Source: a virus
Strand: one strand, 5' to 3'
DNA length: 31,534 nt
IMG/VR virus record: IMGVR_UViG_3300037558_000527
Location: 1 to 31,534 of that record
Shown here: one piece after another, positions 14,927 through 20,169 of the stretch
How the letters are laid out: each line of letters starts with the position of its first letter
Numbering within the stretch: position 1 is the stretch's first letter
Program-made: the position numbers and the translations under genes
The notes under the pieces: generated by a model
Told to the model about the DNA's origin: nothing
Seen by the model: only the letters and a program-made list of their open reading frames with translations
The model's database searches: none

Positions 14927-15071
14927 AAGGCTCCTCTGTCTTGAACCGTATGTAATCACCTATAGCCGGAAACAACCAATCCTGCACCTGTAAACAAGCT
15001 TTCATGTTTACGGGTTGAATGCAGTTGAGCAGCAAAGTGCTCCATAAAGCAGATATGTAACCCCAGTTCAT
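14865..15071 (-). CDS. Small hypothetical protein coupled to the C39 peptidase gene (68 aa)
   Basis: The ATG overlaps the peptidase stop (ATGA). The C-terminal part looks coding (QDWLFPAIGDYIRFKTEEPY), while the N-terminal 25 residues are hydrophobic with cysteines. It overlaps the next gene start by 62 bp. No family is recognised. Confidence 0.45.
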   Translation of the reverse strand: MNWGYISALWSTLLLNCIQPVNMKACLQVQDWLFPAIGDYIRFKTEEPYASEKRAIKHFRLDGGRTEP

Positions 15072-15787
15072 CGATCCACAAATACAGCCCAGCCCGAAGC
15101 TTCACCTTCGATCAGAAACCGTTGGTAAAAGGCAGGCCGGGACATTTTGATTAATTTTCCAGATTTTGTCGTGTCATGGCCGCCATGCTCCATGTTTGGC
15201 TTGCCCATAGGATCCATTGCAATAAAATCATTTTTGTCATAACCAACAATGACGCTCCAATGACCACAGCCTTCGCTGTCGCAGACTGCTGGCTTGCCTT
15301 TTGTAAAATCACCTTTGTGCAACCAACCAACCATTAACGGTCTGCCAGCATCAATTTCAATTTCAATGTCTTCAACCCTGACATTTTTGCGAAACTCAGC
15401 GTTAAGGCCAAATGATTTCAACGTAGAAACGTGGGCCTCGACTTCAGTAGTGTCGCCATGTTTGCGGCGTCTTTGCCGATAAGCGTCTTGGTTTTGTACA
15501 GCTCTGTGAAAAGCTGCGACCATTGCAGCAGCAGAGTCAAAACACTCCCTATAGCCGTAGCCGGTAGGGCTGTCTAATTGGTTGTAATAGGGGACGCCAT
15601 AAACCTCCTGGTGGATGCCGCTTGTTTTCCACATGGCAAACCATTCCGCCTCATCATTGAGCAGATCCTTATCGATGGCACGTTCCAGCTCTGCAATAGC
15701 TGCTAGCTGATGGGGATCGCCTTTTTTAAAGAACTGAAAAAACGGAAGCAGTGACAACAAGCCCACGATTACGACCCAAACCCACAT
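15068..15787 (-). CDS. Membrane-anchored C39-like cysteine peptidase, putative lysis enzyme
   Basis: The 239-residue product has an N-terminal hydrophobic helix (about 2-20) followed by KKGD, so it is a signal-anchor or signal-arrest-release type. The peptidase domain spans about 60-239: VPYYNQLDSPTGYGYRECFD with Gln70 and the nucleophile Cys82, GRPLMVGWLHKG (148-159), GHWSVIVGYD with His176, and AMDPMG with Asp192. These form the C39-like/papain-fold triad. It lies in a compact minus-strand cluster with small membrane proteins, the usual setting of a lysis cassette, and no other endolysin is seen. The endolysin role is inferred. Confidence 0.78.
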   Translation of the reverse strand: MWVWVVIVGLLSLLPFFQFFKKGDPHQLAAIAELERAIDKDLLNDEAEWFAMWKTSGIHQEVYGVPYYNQLDSPTGYGYRECFDSAAAMVAAFHRAVQNQDAYRQRRRKHGDTTEVEAHVSTLKSFGLNAEFRKNVRVEDIEIEIDAGRPLMVGWLHKGDFTKGKPAVCDSEGCGHWSVIVGYDKNDFIAMDPMGKPNMEHGGHDTTKSGKLIKMSRPAFYQRFLIEGEASGWAVFVDR

Positions 15788-15961
15788 TTACTTTTCAATG
15801 CGAGCCTCGGGAAACAGTAGGTCTGCAACGTACTTACAAGCCACATCATCCAACTGATTATCAGTCTGCTTACTGACCTTGATTAGACAGTCCAATAGCA
15901 ACTGTTTTACGGCTTTGGATTTGATGAAGCCGAACAAGATTGGCTTTAGTAGTAAAACCAT
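15788..15961 (-). CDS. Small helical protein of the lysis cluster (57 aa)
   Basis: The product begins MVLLLKPILFGFIKSKAVKQ, then LLLDCLIKVSKQTDNQLDDV, and ends LLFPEARIEK. The stop TAA immediately precedes the peptidase ATG with no gap. The pattern (hydrophobic start, KQLLLDxLxK helix, TDNxxDD) is one I recall from small cyanophage proteins beside the lysis genes. The amphipathic/hydrophobic N-terminus could associate with membrane. Function unknown. Confidence 0.7.
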   Translation of the reverse strand: MVLLLKPILFGFIKSKAVKQLLLDCLIKVSKQTDNQLDDVACKYVADLLFPEARIEK

Positions 15962-15985
15962 GAGTGCACTGTATGTGCAGCAATA

Positions 15986-16240
15986 CTAGACGCGGTTTTG
16001 ATGACCCTCAAGCCGTGCAACATTCTGTTCTAGGTCTGAAATTCGTGCGAATAGCTCTTGATCTCTAACCCTTAAGTCGGCATGGAGCACATCCATACGG
16101 CTCGCTAAATTGTCGACAGCTGAGGTTAGACGCACTAAAGAGTCCCTTCCATGCTGGTTCTCACGGCTGGCTCCTTTGAGTCCAGAAGCGGCTACGCCTA
16201 TTGACGCACCAGCAACAGCAGCCCAGATTTCCACCACCAT
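15986..16240 (-). CDS. Membrane-anchored coiled-coil protein, first gene of the lysis cluster (84 aa)
   Basis: An N-terminal hydrophobic segment (about 1-21, MVVEIWAAVAGASIGVAASG) precedes SRENQHGRDSLVRLTSAVDN. A long heptad-patterned helix follows (LASRMDVLHADLRVRDQELF, ISDLEQNVARLEGHQ). A short transmembrane anchor with a coiled coil resembles spanin-like or holin-accessory proteins, but no lipobox is visible. It starts only 23 bp from the divergent gene at 16264. Confidence 0.7.
   Translation of the reverse strand: MVVEIWAAVAGASIGVAASGLKGASRENQHGRDSLVRLTSAVDNLASRMDVLHADLRVRDQELFARISDLEQNVARLEGHQNRV
16201..16229 (+). promoter_or_regulatory. Putative promoter for the secreted-protein operon
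   Basis: TTGACG (16201-16206) and CAGATT (16224-16229) lie 17 bp apart, about 35 bases before the ATG at 16264 and inside the divergent coding sequence. The -35 is a good match and the -10 is poor. Some promoter is needed here because the upstream genes are on the other strand. Confidence 0.35.
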
Positions 16241-16263
16241 TCGACCAATAGCGTTAATTCATC

Positions 16264-16527
16264 ATGGCAGAAGAACAGGTTAAGCAAGAGCAGGAGCAGG
16301 AATCAACGCCGTTGGCGGATTTCGTAAAACTTGCTGTTTTGACATGGTCAATTGTGATGCTTAGCCTCAACTACCTGGGTTACGTCAAAGCAATGGACCC
16401 AACCTTTCCTGCCTCATTGCTTACTGGAACGATGACCTCTTTTGGCGTCAACATCAAACGCGCCAATGGCAAGAAAAAAGAAGAGCCTACAATTACTGAA
16501 CAAACCCCTACGTCTAAGACCAAATGA
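16264..16527 (+). CDS. Small membrane protein, holin-like by size and context (87 aa)
   Basis: The product has a polar Glu/Gln-rich N-terminus (AEEQVKQEQEQEST). Hydrophobic segment DFVKLAVLTWSIVMLSLNYL (19-38) follows, a second weaker one around FPASLLTGTMTSFGV, and a Lys/Thr-rich tail. One or two membrane passes plus charged ends and position beside the peptidase cluster would suit a holin. It is, however, transcribed away from that cluster and coupled by ATGA to three exported-protein genes, so it may instead serve that cassette. Both readings are inference. Confidence 0.65.
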   Translation: MAEEQVKQEQEQESTPLADFVKLAVLTWSIVMLSLNYLGYVKAMDPTFPASLLTGTMTSFGVNIKRANGKKKEEPTITEQTPTSKTK

Positions 16528-17021
16528 GACGTTTTCTCTTTGTATCGTGCCTAACGTTTTTTGCGATAAGTCCTGCTTCCGCAGACATTACGCACGCTAT
16601 TAAATCTTCAATCTCGCTAACTGTTGATGGAGCGGCATCACAATCAATTCGGCAACCCAGTTCACTTGCAGTATCTGGCTCTAACGTCACTTTGGGTACT
16701 CCTCCTGTGCTCGGGACACTTACTTCCGGCACTGCTCTTGGGTATACTCCTGGTGCTTACAGTATTACTACTGCTGGTGACAGCTTTTCGTATTCAGAGT
16801 CGTACATAGAAGGTGATGACGTTCCAACCATACTTTCAACAACTGTCACCGCTGGTGTAGTTCCTGCGTTGCCAATCTTTGGAAATACAACAACAACTGC
16901 AGGCGGCGTAGCTGGTACTTTAGCTGGCACAATTGCGACTGATGGTGCGTTAACGATCGTAGCCGGTGGAGCTGGCACAAGTGCAATAGGACAAGTAATT
17001 CAGGAGTTAACTATTCGATGA
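16524..17021 (+). CDS. Exported beta-rich protein A of the secreted cassette (165 aa)
   Basis: A clear signal peptide (1-20, ending ISPASA, then DITHA) is followed by a Thr/Ser/Gly/Ala-rich body with no cysteine after the signal. Predicted features are short beta strands and Gly-rich turns, including SLAVSGSNVTLGTPP, YSITTAGDSFSYSESYIEG and a C-terminal Ala/Gly stretch. The SFSYSES segment corresponds to AFSFVET in the next gene, so the two may be distant paralogues. It is coupled on both sides by ATGA. I recall similar proteins in marine picocyanobacteria and their phages but know no function. Confidence 0.75.
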   Translation: MRRFLFVSCLTFFAISPASADITHAIKSSISLTVDGAASQSIRQPSSLAVSGSNVTLGTPPVLGTLTSGTALGYTPGAYSITTAGDSFSYSESYIEGDDVPTILSTTVTAGVVPALPIFGNTTTTAGGVAGTLAGTIATDGALTIVAGGAGTSAIGQVIQELTIR

Positions 17022-17437
17022 GAATACTGCTGTTGTTGCTTTTGGCTGCCCCAGCGTCAGCCGTACCAATCGTTCCTAACTTTCAGCAAGGAACATTATC
17101 CAGCACTACAAAAACAACGTCGAAAGTCATTGAAGTCATTAACTCTTACGAATATCGCACGGGTTATGAATACACAGCTAGCGGTACAAATATAGAGTCT
17201 TCTGCAGGTCTTGCTCCACAAAGCTTGACGACAACAACTAATACGTTGAACGGTGTTTCAAGCAAATGGACTGGACTTGACCCTGCATCAAGGCCAACCT
17301 GGAACATCGTCAACCAAGGCGCTGCATTTTCATTTGTGGAAACGCTCCAAGGGCCGGGGCTCACAAATCACACGTTGATTAATAGAGAAACTGACATCGA
17401 ATCACTTACGGAAACTACAAGTACGTTTACACAATGA
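17018..17437 (+). CDS. Exported beta-rich protein B of the secreted cassette (139 aa)
   Basis: A short Leu-rich signal peptide (1-15, ending PASA, then VPIV) precedes a cysteine-free, Thr/Ser-rich body: GTLSSTTKTTSKVIEVINSY, YEYTASGTNIESS, WNIVNQGAAFSFVETLQGPG, and many Thr residues near the end. It is probably all-beta. The (Y/W)xIxxxGxxFSxxE segment is shared with protein A. It is coupled by ATGA to both neighbours, implying equimolar co-expression. Function unknown. Confidence 0.75.
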   Translation: MRILLLLLLAAPASAVPIVPNFQQGTLSSTTKTTSKVIEVINSYEYRTGYEYTASGTNIESSAGLAPQSLTTTTNTLNGVSSKWTGLDPASRPTWNIVNQGAAFSFVETLQGPGLTNHTLINRETDIESLTETTSTFTQ

Positions 17438-18165
17438 AGCGTGTCTTAGCAGCGTTGCTGTTATTTGCTGGCCCGGTAAACGCACAAGTCAGTAGTACAG
17501 CAGCACCAGTGGCTAATAGCAGCGGATCAGTTACGAACCAGGCTGTTCAGGTGGTTCCGAGTAAAACTTTTGCATCCGTCATCAACGGTGTTCAGTGCCA
17601 GGGCGCAAGCCTGACCATTAATCCGTTTCTTAGTTCAACTACTGGCTGGTCTGATCCGTATGAACGGTTTTATAACGACCCTGTCTACGACACGCTTGAC
17701 GTTACTGGTGCGTTTGATCCAGAAGGTAACCCCGTTCCAGATGGCAGACCTGATAATCCTGGCCGGGTCTTATTCCAGAAACCAGTTAGAACAGGCCAGA
17801 AAACCAACTTCTCAGTCAATGGCGGCATCACTGCACAGATCTCGATTCCGCTAGATCGCAGTCACATCCGCACTTGTCGTAAAGCTGCAGAGAAGCAGGT
17901 CGAATTGATGACTGCAAATTTGGCGGATAAACGTTTGAATTACGAAATTGCGCGGTTGCGAAACTGCGCTGATCTTATGAAAGAAGGCGTGATGTTTCAC
18001 CCCAAGTCGCCCTACAGCAAAATCTGTGCCGATGTCGTCTTAGTCAATCCGCCTGGCGTCTTATCGCCCCACACACATTCAATACCTATTTCTTCAAAGA
18101 CCGCTGAAACTTCCGACGCTGCCAAGCAGACTCAACAACAACCTTCTTCCCAAGCCTCTCCTTAA
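17434..18165 (+). CDS. Exported protein C of the secreted cassette, cysteine-containing (243 aa)
   Basis: A signal peptide (1-17, ending GPVNA, then QVSS) precedes a Ser/Thr/Val-rich segment with a conserved look (APVANSSGSVTNQAVQV). A domain with CQGASLTINPF, WSDPYERFYND, RTGQKTNFSVNGGI and ISIPLDRSHIRTC follows. A helical stretch (KQVELMTANLADKRLNYEIA) leads to FHPKSPYSKICADVVLVNPP. The tail is Gln/Ser-rich. The four cysteines in the exported part suggest disulfides. From memory, this protein type recurs in picocyanobacterial phages. Its last 80 bp overlap the convergent gene. Confidence 0.78.
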   Translation: MKRVLAALLLFAGPVNAQVSSTAAPVANSSGSVTNQAVQVVPSKTFASVINGVQCQGASLTINPFLSSTTGWSDPYERFYNDPVYDTLDVTGAFDPEGNPVPDGRPDNPGRVLFQKPVRTGQKTNFSVNGGITAQISIPLDRSHIRTCRKAAEKQVELMTANLADKRLNYEIARLRNCADLMKEGVMFHPKSPYSKICADVVLVNPPGVLSPHTHSIPISSKTAETSDAAKQTQQQPSSQASP

Positions 18166-18841
18166 TTTTCTTGATCGTCTTTTTAACGATAGGTTTGACC
18201 GCTTTTAGCAGAATATCGCCTAACGGTTTGGCGATGATGGCTGTTGTTGTTGCCACTGCTGCGATAGTTGCGGTTGTGATTACAACAGGGCCACCAGGCA
18301 AATAATTGCCAATGATCGTTGGTACGTCCAGCGTGTCGAATTGTGTTTCACATTTTCCGTTGATCAACCGATAACCGGTGATAACCGCTGTCTGTTGCTT
18401 GTTTTTAGCTCCTATAGGTATTGCATCTGGTGGCGGGCAGGGCAGTTCTATGCCTACATTTGGAATGTCAGGCGTTGGAGGAACACCTGGCGCAGGGGAC
18501 TTAGCCGGTTGCTTGTCAGCCGGTTTTTTCTCAGGATTTACTGCTGGCGGCCTGGTTGATCCATAAGTCAACGTTCCAGGCGTAAAATCCAATGCCGCTG
18601 GAAACGATGGCATCGTTCCATCGCAAACCGTAAAGTTGCCCTTCGGATCAGTGGTGTAGGCATCTGGATTGCCGGGCTGTGTATTTCTGGTTTCAACGCA
18701 GCCAGGCATCTGCACAATTGGCAACCCAAGCCTCAACGTAATTGGTGGTTCAGACGGGATACTCTGCGGCGGAATACTTCTCCACGTTGGTATTTCTGGA
18801 ACGCCGATACGCCCCACACCAATCTCAGGTATTTCCGGCAC
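18086..18841 (-). CDS. Proline-rich membrane protein with C-terminal anchor (251 aa)
   Basis: Starting at GTG 18841, the product opens with a Pro/Ile/Gly-rich stretch (PEIPEIGVGRIGVPEIPTW). A cysteine-bearing region follows (MPGCVET, DPKGNFTVCDG), then a Lys/Pro/Ala linker, CPPPDAIPIG and a small domain (ITGYRLINGKCET). A hydrophobic segment at about 184-205 (VVITTATIAAVATTTAIIAK) precedes a strongly basic tail (KPIVKKTIKKIKERLGKK). There is no N-terminal signal, so a periplasmic N-terminus would need an unusual insertion route. It faces the secreted operon tail to tail. I recall related proteins in cyanophages; function unknown. Confidence 0.75.
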   Translation of the reverse strand: MPEIPEIGVGRIGVPEIPTWRSIPPQSIPSEPPITLRLGLPIVQMPGCVETRNTQPGNPDAYTTDPKGNFTVCDGTMPSFPAALDFTPGTLTYGSTRPPAVNPEKKPADKQPAKSPAPGVPPTPDIPNVGIELPCPPPDAIPIGAKNKQQTAVITGYRLINGKCETQFDTLDVPTIIGNYLPGGPVVITTATIAAVATTTAIIAKPLGDILLKAVKPIVKKTIKKIKERLGKKVVVESAWQRRKFQRSLKK

Positions 18842-18845
18842 CTAA

Positions 18846-19082
18846 TCAGAACGGAAGCTTAGGTGTCTCAATGGCTGGCCCTGTAGCTGATGGCAGTTCA
18901 GGCATCACGTCATCAACTGCTGGAACCATGTCGGTCACTAGCTTTGTCAGCTCTAGCTTTAGCTCGCTCATGTAGTACCGCGTCAGCGATGGGATTCGCG
19001 TGTAAAGCATTAACGATCCAACAACCATCGCTCCAGACATCAAAAATGCTGTAGCGCCAAGCAGGTTAAAGACTTTTTGCAT
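18846..19082 (-). CDS. Small single-pass membrane protein (78 aa)
   Basis: The product begins MQKVFNLLGATAFLMSGAMV with an N-terminal transmembrane helix (about 5-27). A helical segment (YYMSELKLELTKLVTDMV) and a Pro/Glu tail ending KLPF follow. Its stop lies 4 bp before the GTG of the proline-rich membrane protein, so the two are probably co-translated and may form a membrane pair. No recognised family. Confidence 0.7.
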   Translation of the reverse strand: MQKVFNLLGATAFLMSGAMVVGSLMLYTRIPSLTRYYMSELKLELTKLVTDMVPAVDDVMPELPSATGPAIETPKLPF

Positions 19083-19095
19083 GATGATTCCAGAT

Positions 19096-19126
19096 AAAAC
19101 AAAAGGCCCCCTTTCGGGAACCTCTT
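19096..19126 (-). terminator. Rho-independent terminator after the outer-membrane protein gene
   Basis: On the minus strand, AAGAGGTTCCC and GGGGGCCTTTT form an 11-bp stem (including G-T pairs) around a GAAA tetraloop, followed by TTTTGTTTT. It lies 36 bases after the stop at 19162 and before the membrane protein gene start at 19082. Confidence 0.85.
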
Positions 19127-19161
19127 GTCGGCCTGTGTGAAGAACCTGAACTAGTTATAGC

Positions 19162-19518
19162 TCAGAAGTTGTACTTCATGCCGATTTTAGACCCTACGGA
19201 AGGATCTTCGTCTGCAGTGATGAATGACAGCTCGCCATAAACGCCGAACTGGTCTGTGGCTTGAACGTTTCCGCCAATCTTGCCGGACAGTTCAAACTCA
19301 CCATCGTCGCCTTGGGGGGAAGAATAAGCTGGACCGCCTTGCACGTAATAGCTGTAAACGTCCTGAGCGCCTTCAAAACCAACGTGAAAATCTGTGGTTG
19401 CACCTAAATAGTCGCCGCCCGAATAACCGGCGTTATTTTCCACGTTTACATAAGGGCCTGCCAAGGCAGCTGATCCGGCAAGAGCGCCAGAAAAAGCTAC
19501 TGCGAGTGCTTTGATCAT
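19162..19518 (-). CDS. Outer-membrane beta-barrel protein, phage-encoded (118 aa)
   Basis: A 20-residue signal peptide (ending SAALA, then GPYV) is followed by alternating amphipathic strands: YVNVENNAGYSG, TDFHVGFEGA, YSYYVQGGPAYS, FELSGKIGGNVQA, FGVYGELSFIT and SKIGMKYNF. It ends in the C-terminal aromatic Phe typical of Bam-assembled barrels. Length fits a small 8-strand barrel of the Lom/OmpX kind. The frame opens at 19551, but that ATG would lie inside the promoter, so the ATG at 19518 is chosen. Its own promoter and terminator mark it as an independent unit. Likely roles are host-surface alteration or superinfection exclusion (inference). Confidence 0.8.
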   Translation of the reverse strand: MIKALAVAFSGALAGSAALAGPYVNVENNAGYSGGDYLGATTDFHVGFEGAQDVYSYYVQGGPAYSSPQGDDGEFELSGKIGGNVQATDQFGVYGELSFITADEDPSVGSKIGMKYNF

Positions 19519-19538
19519 TTGTGGAAAGGGCTGAGTTT

Positions 19539-19567
19539 TCTGTAAGTACATTAACTAAGCCAGTCAA
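19539..19567 (-). promoter_or_regulatory. Sigma-70-like promoter for the outer-membrane protein gene
   Basis: On the minus strand TTGACT (19567-19562) and TACAGA (19544-19539) are separated by exactly 17 bp, with transcription start expected about 15-20 bases before the ATG at 19518. The -35 matches five of six bases. It lies in one of the few free intergenic gaps of the window. Confidence 0.55.
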
Positions 19568-19589
19568 TGGACAGTTAGGAATCTGCTCC

Positions 19590-19784
19590 TTAGTTTTCGT
19601 CACTCCCAGGGAAAATTGACAAGTGTTTTTTATTCAATGACGTATATAAACCGTGTTGTGGATGCGCTGGGTCGTCCCGTTTTTCTAGCTTGTAAAGCAT
19701 GTCCATCCAAACAACGCGGTTGTTCATTGCTTCAATGTCTTCTGCCCCTGGCTTGCAAGGGATCATTGGGTCGGGTCGTTGCAT
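19590..19784 (-). CDS. Small hypothetical protein downstream of the fibre genes (64 aa)
   Basis: The product begins MQRPDPMIPCKPGAEDIEAM and has NNRVVWMDMLYKLEKRDDPA and HPQHGLYTSLNKK. The WMDMLYxLxxRxxPxHPxHxLYT pattern is one I recall from cyanophages next to fibre genes. It starts in a TGATG overlap with the previous gene. Function unknown; a structural or assembly role with the fibre is possible. Confidence 0.65.
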   Translation of the reverse strand: MQRPDPMIPCKPGAEDIEAMNNRVVWMDMLYKLEKRDDPAHPQHGLYTSLNKKHLSIFPGSDEN

Positions 19785-20107
19785 CAGGCGCCCCAGGGCA
19801 AACCAGCGCCTGTTGTTGGTGTGCGTTTTTCTGTTAGTTGATTGTCCAAAGCAGTCTGGATTTCAGTGACTTTTTCGTCACCGCCAATTGCAGCTTTTAG
19901 CCACTCAATGCAGTTCGCTTCGGTCACGCTGTCATACGCAATCATGGTGTCAGCGGCAGGGGCTTCAAGCCCAACTGAGCCATACGCGCCAGCGGAATAA
20001 ACGCCGTCATCAGTCTGTGCTGAAACGGTGTAGTGGAGCGTTGAGATTACGCCATCAGCCAAAGTGCGGTCGCACTGGCCAACTTTCCAGGTGTAGGTGT
20101 TTGCCAT
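19784..20107 (-). CDS. Fibre-associated small phage protein (107 aa)
   Basis: The product begins MANTYTWKVGQCDRTLADGV and continues with strands TLHYTVSAQTDDGVYSAGAY and a helical C-terminus (VTEANCIEWLKAAIGGDEKV). It ends in TEKRTPTTGAGLPWGA. The MANTYTWxxxxxxRxxADGxxxTxHY start with LPW end is a family common beside tail fibre genes in marine phages, I believe annotated as DUF7936. It may be a small virion or chaperone protein. Confidence 0.75.
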   Translation of the reverse strand: MANTYTWKVGQCDRTLADGVISTLHYTVSAQTDDGVYSAGAYGSVGLEAPAADTMIAYDSVTEANCIEWLKAAIGGDEKVTEIQTALDNQLTEKRTPTTGAGLPWGA

Positions 20108-20169
20108 GAAAAAGAAGCAATAGGGTCAGTGTAACTTCGAAGCTCCACGTTGCCATGGGGCGGTTACCG

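Noticed and set aside
19224-19514. Plus-strand basic frame opposite the outer-membrane protein
   Set aside because: Arg-rich translation typical of an antisense reading; the barrel protein on the other strand has a signal peptide, promoter and terminator.
19560-19600. Possible hairpin ttagga / tccttag with T-run near 19576-19595
   Set aside because: Pairing is imperfect and the T-run short; not good enough for a terminator.
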